Assembly (NCBI GenBank): GCA_020558355.1
Contig: JAJCKG010000015.1
Span: forward strand, 1 to 57,165
Reading direction: 5' to 3'
Source of the DNA: a bacterium 210820-DFI.6.37
GTDB lineage: Bacteria > Bacillota > Clostridia > Peptostreptococcales > Anaerovoracaceae
DNA length: 57,165 bases
In this document: positions 1 to 10,074 of the stretch, one piece after another
How positions within the stretch are numbered: the stretch's first letter is position 1
How the letters are laid out: every line of letters begins with the position of its first letter
Notes under the pieces: generated by a model
Databases searched by the model: none
What the model was told of the DNA's origin: nothing
What the model saw: the letters and a program-made list of their open reading frames with translations, nothing else
Program-made: the position numbers and the translations under genes

Positions 1-126
1 TGCTCTGTCAAAATCGTAGTCAGCGACAACAACCTTTTCAGCCCAGTCACCTTCCGCTCCTCTTCTTTCGATAATCTTTGCCGCGGAAGTACCAACGCCG
101 CCTGCTCCAATGATAAGTAATTTCAT
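1..126 (-). CDS. Saccharopine dehydrogenase-family protein, N-terminal fragment cut by the window edge
   Basis: Only the first 42 codons are inside the window; the gene runs off the left edge. The peptide opens with MKLLIIGAGGVGTSAAKII, a Rossmann dinucleotide-binding loop of the GxGxxG type, and the end of the second strand (VVVADYDFDRA) carries an aspartate where NAD-binding enzymes hold the ribose. This start is typical of saccharopine dehydrogenase/carboxynorspermidine dehydrogenase family proteins, which reductively join or split amino-acid derivatives. The start is well supported by a GGAGG about ten bases upstream. The exact substrate cannot be told from this fragment; it could also be another NAD-dependent oxidoreductase of the same fold. 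Confidence 0.6.
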   Translation of the reverse strand, partial: MKLLIIGAGGVGTSAAKIIERRGAEGDWAEKVVVADYDFDRA

Positions 127-246
127 CTTCTTCTAACCTCCAAACATATTTCTCTTAAAACATTATTGTTTACCGTACTTTTATGTTAGCAGAGAAGTCT
201 GAAAATTACAATAATACTTTTGCTATATTATCATATTTATTTGTTG

Positions 247-1782
247 TCATTTTTTGTCAATTAACAGCAGCTCCGCGCTGAAGCCTTTCAATGTCGCGCG
301 CAGGCTCAATGTATCGGAGCTGGTGAATTCGCCAAACTCAATGACCGGAAGAGCGGTCCACTGACTGATGATTTCTTCCCTCCGGCTGTAGGTTCCATGC
401 GGATGGACCACATCCTCCAGATCAGAGATCATTTTCTCCCGGAAGGTTTTATATCTGGATATTTTAAAATCGCCGGACAGTCCGGAGCAGCGCACCAGAA
501 ATTCAATTTCTTCATCATATTTTTTTATGATATCCAGCGTGACCTCCTTGTTGGAGGTGCTTCCCATATCCACGCCTACCGCTTCACTGAAATTATAAAC
601 CAGAATGCTGAGGCTGTTCAAAGGTCCCGGATATTTGGAGGAAGTGGTAATGATATAATTCTTTCCAGCCGCGATGATTGGTTCCCCCAGGCTTTTCAGC
701 AGCTCGTAAGGCCCTGCCAGAGGCTTCATATTCTCCCGCTCCATCAGATCTTTTAATTCTGTGGACTTTACCGGAATGGATGTGTAATCGTCCTGAATAT
801 TCACATCTACAATTACAGGCTTCGCTTTTTGCTTGTTGATATAATCCGTATAAACACCTTTCACCTGCTGGCGGATCGCCTCTTCGATCTCGGCCGGTGT
901 ACTGCGGATATACTTTGCGTGGGTCTCCCTGCTGATAACCTTACCGGTAAACTGCTTTCTGTATTCCAGAGGGTGCATACCGTACCAGGTCTCAAAATGC
1001 TTGATATAATAGCGTACCGCTGAAAATCCTGTTTCTTCCGCGATGGCGCCGATTTTTTTGTTGGTTCCAAGCAGCAGCTTTTCCGACTCTTCCACCCGGA
1101 TAAAGCTGAGCAGGTCCTGAAAGCTGAGACCCGTCGCCTCTTTGATTACATGGGACAAATAGTATATGCTCAGGTGCTCTCTGCCTGCAATTTCATTCAA
1201 AGTCAGCTTTCTGGAGTAGTTGTCGTACATATAGTCTGTAATCCGGTTCAGCCGGCCCGCCAGAATCTTATTTCCTTTGTTCTTCGCCTCATTGACAAAC
1301 TTTCCATCCTCCATGACAAAATACTGGAAGTCAGACATAAGGCACGCGATCAGATTGTGGGTGCTTTCAATGACTTTGTGCTCATACCCGTAGCCCTTCT
1401 GCAGGATTTCCATCATGATTCTCGCCAGAATGCTCCTGAGAATCTCCAGGCTTTCATCGCTGTCATCCTCCATATCGGTAACAAAGAAATTATTTTTCAG
1501 GTTATCGTAGTATTTAGAAAAATAAGCCAGATCCAGCTGCAGCATCATTACCATATTTTTTTCTCCGGTGCTGGCAAAGCTGTGCATTTCCCGGTCGTTG
1601 AGAATAAAGATGTCTCCCTGCTTCAGCGTATAGGTGTAATATCCGTTCCGCAGAACAACGCTTCCATCCAGGACATAGACAACCTCCATATCATCGTGAA
1701 AGTGGATCGGATACTCTTCAATATTCGCGACTACCACATTTACCGGCAGCTCATCCTTGTAGATATTTTTTTCTTTTAACAC
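247..1782 (-). CDS. AraC-family transcriptional regulator with a GH39-like C-terminal tail
   Basis: The 511-residue protein has three parts. Residues about 20-90 form a cupin sensor domain with the PIHFHDDMEVVYVL core and a QGDIF turn. Residues about 180-280 are an AraC/XylS double helix-turn-helix ending in the HPLEYRKQF signature. The last 230 residues are extra: AraC regulators of 280-300 residues normally stop after the helix-turn-helix. That tail has features seen at the end of GH39 beta-xylosidase-like domains fused to AraC regulators (an LSILVYNF strand, then a SRREEIISQW...LPVIEF segment), but is far too short to hold the catalytic barrel. Translation starts at a GTG eight bases after AAGGAGG. 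Likely role: sensing a small ligand, possibly a sugar, and controlling unknown targets. The tail assignment is inference. Confidence 0.8.
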   Translation of the reverse strand: MLKEKNIYKDELPVNVVVANIEEYPIHFHDDMEVVYVLDGSVVLRNGYYTYTLKQGDIFILNDREMHSFASTGEKNMVMMLQLDLAYFSKYYDNLKNNFFVTDMEDDSDESLEILRSILARIMMEILQKGYGYEHKVIESTHNLIACLMSDFQYFVMEDGKFVNEAKNKGNKILAGRLNRITDYMYDNYSRKLTLNEIAGREHLSIYYLSHVIKEATGLSFQDLLSFIRVEESEKLLLGTNKKIGAIAEETGFSAVRYYIKHFETWYGMHPLEYRKQFTGKVISRETHAKYIRSTPAEIEEAIRQQVKGVYTDYINKQKAKPVIVDVNIQDDYTSIPVKSTELKDLMERENMKPLAGPYELLKSLGEPIIAAGKNYIITTSSKYPGPLNSLSILVYNFSEAVGVDMGSTSNKEVTLDIIKKYDEEIEFLVRCSGLSGDFKISRYKTFREKMISDLEDVVHPHGTYSRREEIISQWTALPVIEFGEFTSSDTLSLRATLKGFSAELLLIDKK

Positions 1783-1843
1783 CTGCTCTTCCTCCTTGTT
1801 CCTAAAAAAGTAGCTTCTATTTGTTCCATTATTATGTAAACCC

Positions 1844-1866
1844 GTTTTCGCAGCCGCCGCGAAAAC
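1844..1866 (-). repeat. Perfect 8-bp inverted repeat in the leader of the AraC gene
   Basis: GTTTTCGC and GCGAAAAC are separated by seven GC-rich bases. The hairpin lies in the untranslated leader between the presumed -10 box at 1891-1896 and the GTG start at 1782. It is not followed by a T run on the minus strand, so it is not an ordinary terminator. Function unknown. Confidence 0.45.
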
Positions 1867-1890
1867 TTTTCAACAGCACAAAACCATTTT

Positions 1891-1918
1891 ATTATAAGCC
1901 TTTTCCTGCTTATCCACA
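1891..1918 (-). promoter_or_regulatory. Putative promoter of the AraC gene with a DnaA box at the -35 position
   Basis: On the minus strand a perfect TATAAT (1891-1896) lies where a -10 box for the AraC gene is expected, about 110 bases before the start codon. No good TTGACA is present upstream; instead a perfect DnaA box (TTATCCACA on the plus strand, 1910-1918) occupies the -35 region. Promoter call by pattern only. Confidence 0.45.
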
Positions 1919-2040
1919 GTTTTTTATAAATTGTATACGATTTTATCCAAATTAGCCTGTGGAAAAGAGCATCATCAAAAATGTCCATTTTTCAAGCTTT
2001 TCCATGTCAAGATCTTTTTTTCTTCCACCACTTATCCACA
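1910..2040. promoter_or_regulatory. Cluster of DnaA-box-like sites
   Basis: Two exact TTATCCACA boxes are at 1910-1918 and 2032-2040. A one-mismatch box TTATCCAAA is at 1943-1951, and TGTGGAAAA (TTTTCCACA on the other strand) is at 1958-1966. The DNA between them is AT-rich. The 9-mer is the known DnaA recognition sequence. The cluster lies between the AraC gene and cwlD, away from any dnaA, dnaN or rpmH, so it looks more like a DnaA titration or regulatory site than an origin. Confidence 0.5.
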
Positions 2041-2050
2041 GATTGCTCTT

Positions 2051-2827
2051 TTATTTTTTGAGAGCCGCTTTCTTTTCCATACTATCAACAACCCGGATGG
2101 CTTTCTGAGGTCTTTTCCCTGTAAATTCTGTGATTCCGGCAAAGATCCCTTCCGCCAGTTTTTTCTGGTACTGGCCGCTTTGCAGCATTTCCGCCTCTTC
2201 CGGGTTAGAGAGAAACCCGCATTCTATGATGGCAATCGGGCAGGTGACTTCTTTAAAAAGATATACATCGGATTTGGCAAGCGCGACCCGATCCGTCCCG
2301 CTTCCCACCGCTTTGGAAGCCTTCTTCTGAAGGATCTTAGCCAGCGCCTCGCTCTTTTTCAAAAGCTTCTCATCTCCTCCAGTACCTGGAAAGAATACCT
2401 GCGCGCCTTTTACCGACGGGTCCTCTTTAAAGCTGTTAAGATGTATGCTTATGGCCAGCTGAGGCTGCGTCTTTTTTATTAATTCCCGCCGGGCCTTCAG
2501 ATCCTGCGTCTTCATGCTGCGGATGGAACCGCTTCCCTCCTCGTAAAGACCATCATCGCCCTCTCTGGTCATAACCACCTGCCAGCCCGCCTGCTCCGCC
2601 AGGACCTTTACCTCCTGGGCAATAGCAAGGTTAATCGCCTTTTCCGAAACGCCGCGGCCGCTTACAGCGCCGCCATCAATACCGCCGTGACCCGGATCGA
2701 TCAGCAGAATATCGCTGGCCATCGCGTTTTGCACCCGCTCCGCGATCCTGCTGTAGCTTGGGATCAGAACCGTTGCCATAAGCAGTATCCCTATATATAT
2801 TCCGGCCCGTATCATTCTTCTTTTCAT
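2051..2827 (-). CDS. cwlD: N-acetylmuramoyl-L-alanine amidase, CwlD-like
   Basis: This 258-residue protein has an N-terminal membrane anchor (residues about 8-26) followed by an Amidase_3 domain. Zinc-binding and catalytic features are all visible: DPGHGG at about residue 44, the glutamate of VSEKAINLA, SIHLNS, and the IECGFLSNPEE segment with the general-base glutamate. Size and layout match CwlD, which removes peptides from muramic acid so that muramic-delta-lactam can form in the spore cortex. The start has GAGGTGG directly upstream. CwlD points to a spore-forming lineage, although relatives of this amidase also occur in non-spore-formers. It appears to be a single-gene unit, followed by the DnaA-box region. 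Confidence 0.85.
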   Translation of the reverse strand: MKRRMIRAGIYIGILLMATVLIPSYSRIAERVQNAMASDILLIDPGHGGIDGGAVSGRGVSEKAINLAIAQEVKVLAEQAGWQVVMTREGDDGLYEEGSGSIRSMKTQDLKARRELIKKTQPQLAISIHLNSFKEDPSVKGAQVFFPGTGGDEKLLKKSEALAKILQKKASKAVGSGTDRVALAKSDVYLFKEVTCPIAIIECGFLSNPEEAEMLQSGQYQKKLAEGIFAGITEFTGKRPQKAIRVVDSMEKKAALKK

Positions 2828-2958
2828 CGTTCCACCTCATTTTCAACTAAACTTGTTTCTTCCCAATTGTATGAGATGGAACCCTCACTTATTCTACAGC
2901 AAACTAGTACAGGTTGATATTATTATACAACAAACTGATTTGTTTGAATAGCCTAACA

Positions 2959-2987
2959 TTGACTTTTCTGCGGAATTTATATACAAT
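2959..2987 (+). promoter_or_regulatory. Sigma-A type promoter of alaX
   Basis: TTGACT (2959-2964) and TACAAT (2982-2987) are spaced by 17 bases, about 40 bases before the start codon of the alanyl-tRNA editing gene. Both boxes differ from consensus at one position. Confidence 0.7.
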
Positions 2988-3029
2988 CATTGCATCTGAA
3001 AAGAGAAACCATAGATAAGGAGCGGCAAG

Positions 3030-4256
3030 ATGAATACCATCAAACTTTATCAGCAGGATGTTTACCTAAAGGAATGCGAAGCCCAGGTGATTTCGGTAGA
3101 TGAGGATCTGGCTGTTTTGGACCAGACCGTCTTTTTCCCCACTGGAGGCGGACAAACCTGTGATCTGGGAAGGATAAATGATCTGAATGTAACAGAGGTC
3201 TTTGAAAAGGACGGAATTGTATATCACCGGCTTGAGCAGCCTGGTCCGCTGCGGCCCGGACAGCGGGTCCTGTGCCGGATCGACTGGGAGCGGCGCTTTG
3301 ACAATATGCAGCGTCACTGCGGAGAACACATATTGTCCGGGATCTGCTACCGGGAGTTCGGCGGGATCAACCGGGGCTTTCATATGGGACAGGAATATAT
3401 GACAGTAGACATTTCACTGGAGGAGGACCCTTCCATAAAGGAAATCACCTGGGAAATGGCAAAACAGGCAGAGCTTTATACAAACGAAGTGATCTGGTCC
3501 AACGCTCCTGTAACCGTTCGCCGGTTTAAAACCCGGGAGGAAGCAGAAAAGCTGCCGCTGAGAAAGGCTCTTGCCATTGACGAGGAGATCTCCATCGTAT
3601 GTGTCGGCGATATCGAAAACGCGGCGGACTGTGTTGCCTGCTGCGGGACCCATCCTTCCACGGCCGGTCAGGTAGGTCTTGTAAAAATCTACAAAGTGGA
3701 GCATTACAAAGGAATGTTTCGCATATACTTCGAAGCCGGAAAGCGGGCTCTGCTGGACTACGACGCGAAGCATGATCTGATCGCGTCTCTCGGAAACCGG
3801 TTTTCCGCCGGACCGGAAGACCTTGCGGATAAAATCCGGGCCAGAGAAGAAAAAAGTAAAGCTGTAAAAAATGAGCTTCACCTTCTCCGTCAGTCTGTAA
3901 TCGCCGCCAGAACGGCGGACATCCGAAAGGATCTGGAAGCTCTGCGCAAGGCCGATGATCCAAAGCGGAGCGAAGCTGTTCTGGTTTACGAATTCGGCGA
4001 TATGAAAACCGATGATCTTTTGAATATCGGAAGACCTGTTATGAAAGATGTGGAAAAGCTTCTGCTGATCATTTCTTCTCAGGATAACACGCTGCTGCTC
4101 TTTTCAAACGGAACGGTAGACTGCGGAAAGCTGGTCAAAGATAACGCCTCCGTTTGCAACGGGAAAGGCGGCGGAAACGCGGCTTCTGCCAGAGCGATCT
4201 TCCCAAAAAGAGCCTCTCTGGACGCCTTTATTGATCTGATCCGAACCATCTGCTGA
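3030..4256 (+). CDS. alaX: Alanyl-tRNA editing protein AlaX with DHHA1 domain
   Basis: The 408-residue protein resembles the editing part of alanyl-tRNA synthetase. It hydrolyses tRNA-Ala wrongly charged with serine or glycine. The zinc site is visible as HCGEHILSG (about residue 95) and CCGTHPS (about residue 207), the usual HxxxH and CxxxH pair. A coiled linker follows, and residues about 290-405 form a DHHA1 domain ending in the glycine-rich GKGGGNAASA segment. The length fits the long AlaX class (about 400 residues), not the short free-standing type. An AAGGAG site and a clear promoter precede it. A bidirectional hairpin at 4273-4316 follows, so it is transcribed alone. Confidence 0.88.
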   Translation: MNTIKLYQQDVYLKECEAQVISVDEDLAVLDQTVFFPTGGGQTCDLGRINDLNVTEVFEKDGIVYHRLEQPGPLRPGQRVLCRIDWERRFDNMQRHCGEHILSGICYREFGGINRGFHMGQEYMTVDISLEEDPSIKEITWEMAKQAELYTNEVIWSNAPVTVRRFKTREEAEKLPLRKALAIDEEISIVCVGDIENAADCVACCGTHPSTAGQVGLVKIYKVEHYKGMFRIYFEAGKRALLDYDAKHDLIASLGNRFSAGPEDLADKIRAREEKSKAVKNELHLLRQSVIAARTADIRKDLEALRKADDPKRSEAVLVYEFGDMKTDDLLNIGRPVMKDVEKLLLIISSQDNTLLLFSNGTVDCGKLVKDNASVCNGKGGGNAASARAIFPKRASLDAFIDLIRTIC

Positions 4257-4272
4257 CAAGGAGCAACAAAAT

Positions 4273-4316
4273 GCGCCATGGAAGGGAATCTTCCCCTGCC
4301 ATGGCGCTTTCTTTTC
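4273..4316. terminator. Rho-independent terminator shared by two converging genes
   Basis: GCGCCATGG (4273-4281) pairs with CCATGGCGC (4299-4307), followed by TTTCTTTT on the plus strand. An A-rich stretch on the other side suits the opposite direction. It lies between alaX and the siroheme-reductase-like gene, which converge. Confidence 0.75.
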
Positions 4317-4347
4317 ACCGGGTATTCATACTGTTTTCTCATCCGCG

Positions 4348-5325
4348 TCAGGATCCAAGGATCTCTGTTTTTTGTTTCAGCAGGTCATCACTAAGAAGAA
4401 GCTCCTGCGCCTTTTCAAAGCTGATTCGGTTAATGGTATCCGCGAACCGTTCGCCGGAAGCTCCCTGGGAGCGGAACAACAGGATCGCCTTTTCAACCGT
4501 GTCCAGAACTTCCTGTTTGTCTGTAAACAGCTTATCCAGCATCTGTCCATGAGCGGCCCTCTTGCCCCATCTTCCGCCGATATACAGCCTCCAGCCGTAT
4601 ATCGCTTCATCGGAGCAGTGGAACGGGCATTTTGCTACACAGCGGCCGCAGCTGATGCACGCCGCCGGATCGATTGCCAGCTTACCATCCAGGACCTTTG
4701 CCGCGTTAACCGGGCAGACCTTTTCCATCTGGCATTTTTTACAGCCTCTGCACTTTGACGGGTCAAAGACAGGCGCTTTCGCTCCGATAATGCCGATATC
4801 ATTCAAGTTTGGCTTGACACAGTTATTCGGGCAGCCCCCTACCGCAATCTTAAATTTGTGGGGAAGGGTCACATCCTGATAGCCTTTGAAAAATTTCCAG
4901 TGAATCTCATTGCTCAGCTCATAGGTATCAAAAAGGCCATATTGACAGGTCGTCCCCTTGCAGGAAACCACTGGCCGCACTTTTTTCCCCGTACCTCCGG
5001 TCTCCAGTCCGGCCTTTCCGATGTATTTTCTAAAATCATCAATATTTTCATAATCGATTCCGGAAACTTCGATGGTAAGGCGGGTGGTCATCATCATATA
5101 TCCATCGCCATACAGCTTTGCCGCCTCTGTAATCACCTGGCTTTCCTCCGCGGTGATCCGGCCGTTTCTTGTAAGCACACGGCCGTTAAATTTCGTTGTA
5201 CCTTTATGATGAAGGAAGCCCATTGCTTTCACGCGGCTGATATCCTCCGGGCTCAAAACGCGGCCTTCCTGCGCAGTGTTTTTTTCATGTCCTTCCAGTT
5301 TATTCGCTTGCTCTTTTAACTCCAT
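4348..5325 (-). CDS. Stand-alone nitrite/sulphite reductase-type 4Fe-4S protein (AsrC-like)
   Basis: From the preferred start the product is 325 residues. An N-terminal ferredoxin-like half domain (GRITAEES...MMTTRLTIEV) is followed by the siroheme/4Fe-4S signature: VSCKGTTCQYG, then GGCPNNCVKPN. Two inserted 4Fe-4S ferredoxin motifs follow (CRGCKKCQMEKVCP and CISCGRCVAKCP). This is the layout of AsrC and related dissimilatory sulphite-reductase-like proteins. AsrA and AsrB are not nearby, so the electron donor and substrate are unknown. I place the start at the ATG at 5325, which has AGAAGGA nine bases upstream. An in-frame ATG at 5373 would add 16 residues but has a poor ribosome site. Confidence 0.75.
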   Translation of the reverse strand: MELKEQANKLEGHEKNTAQEGRVLSPEDISRVKAMGFLHHKGTTKFNGRVLTRNGRITAEESQVITEAAKLYGDGYMMMTTRLTIEVSGIDYENIDDFRKYIGKAGLETGGTGKKVRPVVSCKGTTCQYGLFDTYELSNEIHWKFFKGYQDVTLPHKFKIAVGGCPNNCVKPNLNDIGIIGAKAPVFDPSKCRGCKKCQMEKVCPVNAAKVLDGKLAIDPAACISCGRCVAKCPFHCSDEAIYGWRLYIGGRWGKRAAHGQMLDKLFTDKQEVLDTVEKAILLFRSQGASGERFADTINRISFEKAQELLLSDDLLKQKTEILGS

Positions 5326-5504
5326 AATCGAATCCTTCTTTATCTCCTCATAATTTAGTGTAAAATTTAACATCTTCGTAAATATTTCCGCGGACGCTCA
5401 AGCTTCAATCCGCGTAAGCATGCTTAGTGTAGCATACTTGCCGCGAAATTGCAATTAGCTAAAATATGGTCCAATGGGTGGTTGATCCGAAAAAATAACG
5501 AAGA

Positions 5505-5548
5505 CAAAAAAAACAGGACCCCGCCCAAGCCGGCAGAGTCCTTTTTTC
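5505..5548 (-). terminator. Terminator downstream of hppA
   Basis: On the minus strand AGGACTCTGCC pairs with GGCGGGGTCCT and is followed by eight Ts. It lies just after the hppA stop codon and separates hppA from the next gene. Confidence 0.8.
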
Positions 5549-5575
5549 ATTTATTTGATTGTGCAAGCCTGAAAA

Positions 5576-7600
5576 CTAGATCAGTCCTCCGATGCTTACG
5601 AACAGCGGAGCGAATACAACCGCTACGATGGTCATCAGCTTGATCAGAATGTTGATGGATGGACCGGAAGTATCTTTGAACGGGTCACCAACGGTATCGC
5701 CTACTACTGTAGCCTTATGAGTTTCAGAACCCTTACCGCCGTAGTGTCCTTCTTCAACATACTTTTTAGCGTTATCCCACGCGCCGCCAGCGTTAGCCAT
5801 CATGATAGCCAGCAGTACACCTGCCGCCAGCGCGCCTGCCAGCATACCGCCCAGAGCTTCAACGCCCAGGATGATACCTACTGCCAGAGGAGCAATGATT
5901 GCCATGATACCAGGAGCCATCATTTCTTTCAGAGCCGCTTTTGTGGAGATATCTACGCAAGTCGCGTAATCCGGTTTCGCGGTTCCTTCCATGATGCCAG
6001 GGTTTTCTCTGAACTGTCTTCTAACTTCTTCGATCATATGGTTTGCCGCTTTACCTACAGAGTTCATCGTCATAGCGGAGAACAGGAACGGCAGCATAGC
6101 GCCGATGAACAATCCGATGATTACCATTGGATCCAGCAGACTGATGGAATCGATCTGCGCAACCTGTGAGAAGGAAGCAAACAGAGCCAGAGCGGTAAGC
6201 GCCGCGGAACCGATCGCGAATCCCTTACCGATTGCGGCAGTTGTATTACCAACAGAGTCCAGTTTGTCTGTGATTTCTCTTACACCTTCAGGAAGCTCGG
6301 ACATTTCGGCAATACCGCCAGCGTTGTCGGATACTGGGCCATAAGCGTCAACCGCTACTACCATACCAGTAGTGGACAGCATTCCAACCGCGGCAAGCGC
6401 GATTCCGTACAATCCCGCGAAACCATTTGCTACAAAGATACCAACCGCGATGCAGATGATCGGCCATACAGTGGACAGCATTCCAACGCCCAGTCCGCTG
6501 ATGATGGTTGTCGCGGAACCGGTCTGAGACTGATCCGCAATTTTCTTAACAGATTTATAATCTCCAGATGTATAGATTTCTGTGATTTTACCGATTGCAA
6601 TACCTACAACCAGACCTGCGATGATAGCAATCGCGCAGTTAAAGTTGCCCAGCATTACTTTACTTAAAATAATTGAAACGATTACAACGATGATACCGCT
6701 TATGTAAGTTCCCATATTCAGAGCGGAAGCCGGGTTGCCGCCTTCTTTACCTCTTACTCCCAGGATACCGATAATGGAAGCGATAACGCCTACAGCGGCC
6801 AGAATCAGCGGGAACAGAGAACCTTCCAGCGGAGGAAGCTCGAATGTTCCGCCAAAGGACGGTGTAATTACCGGAACGATAACAGCAATTGTAATTGCGG
6901 AAATGATAGAACCAACATAGGATTCGAACAAGTCGGAACCCATACCGGCAACGTCGCCTACATTGTCGCCTACGTTGTCAGCAATAACAGCAGGGTTTCT
7001 CGGGTCATCTTCCGGAATTCCCGCTTCAACCTTACCTACCAGGTCAGCGCCAACGTCAGCGGCCTTTGTATAGATACCGCCGCCTACACGTCCAAACAGA
7101 GCCATGGAAGACGCGCCCAGACCAAATCCGGTGATCACGTCCGCGCAGTCAATGCCCATAACAACGAAGATCACACCCAGACCGAGAAGTCCCAGGCAGG
7201 ATACACAAAGTCCCATAACTGCGCCGGAGCGGAACGCAACCTTCAGCGCTTTGTTCATACCGGCTTCGTGCGCCGCGTTAGCAGTTCTTACGTTACCCTT
7301 AGTCGCGACATTCATTCCGAAGAAGCCTGCCAATACTGACAGCAACGCTCCCAGAACATAAAGAACAGCAGTTACCCAGCTGATACAAAGTCCGATTATA
7401 AGGAAAATCACGATGATTACAATAGCCATTACCTTGTATTCTCTCTTAAGGAATGCCATTGCGCCTTCTCTGATATGACCCGCGATTTCCTTCATGCGGT
7501 CATTTCCCTCGTCAACCTTCGAGATCCATGAAGCAAGTGAAAATGCTACAATCAGACCAATTATCGCTGCGATAGGGGCAATAATAGATAAGTTGTCCAT
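5576..7600 (-). CDS. hppA: Membrane-bound ion-pumping pyrophosphatase, K+-dependent type
   Basis: The 674-residue, about 16-helix membrane protein couples hydrolysis of pyrophosphate to export of Na+ and/or H+. Family landmarks are intact: [20 protein letters not shown] in the central substrate site, [19 protein letters not shown] near the C-terminus, and repeated DNAxG motifs. The segment [10 protein letters not shown] has alanine where K+-independent enzymes have lysine, which by family knowledge marks the K+-dependent class; many of these in Clostridia pump Na+. The glutamate of DLFESY fits a Na+-type gate, but the ion cannot be settled by eye. GGGAGG lies 12 bases before the start. In a fermenter it recovers energy from biosynthetic pyrophosphate. 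Confidence 0.93.
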   Translation of the reverse strand: MDNLSIIAPIAAIIGLIVAFSLASWISKVDEGNDRMKEIAGHIREGAMAFLKREYKVMAIVIIVIFLIIGLCISWVTAVLYVLGALLSVLAGFFGMNVATKGNVRTANAAHEAGMNKALKVAFRSGAVMGLCVSCLGLLGLGVIFVVMGIDCADVITGFGLGASSMALFGRVGGGIYTKAADVGADLVGKVEAGIPEDDPRNPAVIADNVGDNVGDVAGMGSDLFESYVGSIISAITIAVIVPVITPSFGGTFELPPLEGSLFPLILAAVGVIASIIGILGVRGKEGGNPASALNMGTYISGIIVVIVSIILSKVMLGNFNCAIAIIAGLVVGIAIGKITEIYTSGDYKSVKKIADQSQTGSATTIISGLGVGMLSTVWPIICIAVGIFVANGFAGLYGIALAAVGMLSTTGMVVAVDAYGPVSDNAGGIAEMSELPEGVREITDKLDSVGNTTAAIGKGFAIGSAALTALALFASFSQVAQIDSISLLDPMVIIGLFIGAMLPFLFSAMTMNSVGKAANHMIEEVRRQFRENPGIMEGTAKPDYATCVDISTKAALKEMMAPGIMAIIAPLAVGIILGVEALGGMLAGALAAGVLLAIMMANAGGAWDNAKKYVEEGHYGGKGSETHKATVVGDTVGDPFKDTSGPSINILIKLMTIVAVVFAPLFVSIGGLI

Positions 7601-7637
7601 AAAAATGATACCTCCCTCTCACTTCTGATACAACTAT

Positions 7638-7661
7638 AAGAGGCGTCTTTTGACACCTCTT
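7638..7661 (-). terminator. Hairpin between secG and hppA
   Basis: AAGAGGCGTC pairs with GACACCTCTT (one G-T pair) around a four-base loop. It follows the secG stop codon in the minus direction, but there is no proper T run, so it may be a weak terminator or part of the hppA leader. Confidence 0.4.
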
Positions 7662-7715
7662 ATTCAAAAGTGAAATATAAAATAAATTTAAAACAAAATC
7701 AGCTAATCGCTAACC

Positions 7716-7949
7716 CTAACCCTCAAGCATAACGAGAATAAGAGACAGTACAATAAACAGAATCGCCGCGACTGTAGAAATCTTATTCAGGATGCCTTCA
7801 TAGCCCTGACTTTTTTTCTTACCGAACAGCTGCTCCGCTCCTCCTCCGATAGAGCCTGACAAACCGGCGCTATTACTGGATTGTAGCAGTATACTTACGA
7901 TCAAGACAATACTCGCAACAGCCAGCACTACCATGAGAAATGTCTGCAT
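7716..7949 (-). CDS. secG: Preprotein translocase subunit SecG
   Basis: This 77-residue protein has two membrane helices (residues about 3-22 and 55-75) joined by a cytosolic loop with the typical SecG features: LLQSSNSAGLSGSIGGGAE and a short basic KKK stretch. SecG helps the SecYEG channel during protein export. It lies about 70 bases after eno on the same strand with a good ribosome site (AAGGAGG-like), so it is probably the last gene of the glycolytic operon. The eno-secG neighbourhood is common in Firmicutes, where rnr and smpB often follow; here hppA follows instead. Confidence 0.9.
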   Translation of the reverse strand: MQTFLMVVLAVASIVLIVSILLQSSNSAGLSGSIGGGAEQLFGKKKSQGYEGILNKISTVAAILFIVLSLILVMLEG

Positions 7950-8019
7950 TTTCTTACCTCCTTATAAACTAACTTCTAAAGTCTATCACAAGGCTCGTCA
8001 AAAATCAAGGTTTTTTTCC

Positions 8020-9327
<1,308 letters not shown>

Positions 9328-10074
9328 TTAAAAATCGATTATATCCATAAAATCCTTCGCGTTAAGACTGGCTCCGCCTACCAGAGCGCCGTCTATGTTG
9401 CTCATATTCATAATTTCCGAAGCGTTGGCCGGCTTTACGCTGCCGCCGTACTGGATCACCACCTGGTCGGCAACCGCTTCTCCGTAGAGCGCTTCCACCG
9501 CGTTGCGGATGAATTCGCACATATCCTCCGCCTGCTCCGGCGTGGCGGTTTTTCCGGTTCCAATGGCCCATACCGGTTCATAAGCGATGATCAAAGACGC
9601 CGCGTCCTCCGGTGAAATGCCGGAAAGAGCGCCCATCAGCTGGTCCCGAACCACCAGATACTGTTCCTCCTTTTCTCTCTGCCGCAGATTTTCTCCTACA
9701 CAAAGAATCGGCGTAACAGTGCCCCTAAAAAGTCTCTTTAATTTTTTATTGATGGATTCATCGGTTTCGCCGAAATACTGTCTTCTCTCAGAATGTCCGA
9801 TAATACAATAATCCACTCCGAGATCCTCCAGCATCTTTACTGAAACCTCGCCGGTAAAAGCGCCCTCCTCTTCATAAAAAGCATTCTGCGCTCCCACCTT
9901 AATATCCGTTCCTGAAAACAGGTTTTTCAAAAGCCCGAGATACACATACGGCGCGCAAATCGCGGTTTTTACATCCGTATCCTGATAGAGAGCCTTGAAC
10001 TCTTCCGCGAAGGTTACGATTTCCCGTCCTGTTTTAAACATTTTCCAGTTTCCCGCAATAAACGGTATTCTCAT
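9328..10074 (-). CDS. tpiA: Triosephosphate isomerase
   Basis: The 248-residue TIM-barrel enzyme interconverts dihydroxyacetone phosphate and glyceraldehyde 3-phosphate. The catalytic lysine is in AGNWKMFK near the N-terminus, the histidine in [11 protein letters not shown], the catalytic glutamate in [14 protein letters not shown] (with loop 6), and the phosphate loop in [10 protein letters not shown] and GALVGGASL. Its ATG overlaps the stop codon of pgk by four bases (ATGA), so translation is likely coupled. Length is normal. Confidence 0.97.
   Translation of the reverse strand: MRIPFIAGNWKMFKTGREIVTFAEEFKALYQDTDVKTAICAPYVYLGLLKNLFSGTDIKVGAQNAFYEEEGAFTGEVSVKMLEDLGVDYCIIGHSERRQYFGETDESINKKLKRLFRGTVTPILCVGENLRQREKEEQYLVVRDQLMGALSGISPEDAASLIIAYEPVWAIGTGKTATPEQAEDMCEFIRNAVEALYGEAVADQVVIQYGGSVKPANASEIMNMSNIDGALVGGASLNAKDFMDIIDF

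Noticed and set aside
1931..1940. TTGTATACGA as a second GntR operator
   Set aside because: Only a six-base GTATAC core is shared with the acn promoter site, which is likely chance in AT-rich DNA.
1776..1988. Small open frame upstream of the AraC gene
   Set aside because: No ribosome site, overlaps DnaA boxes, the promoter -10 and the AraC start.
1910..2040. Replication origin
   Set aside because: DnaA boxes are present but dnaA, dnaN, rpmH or gidA are not near, and boxes are few compared with a usual oriC.
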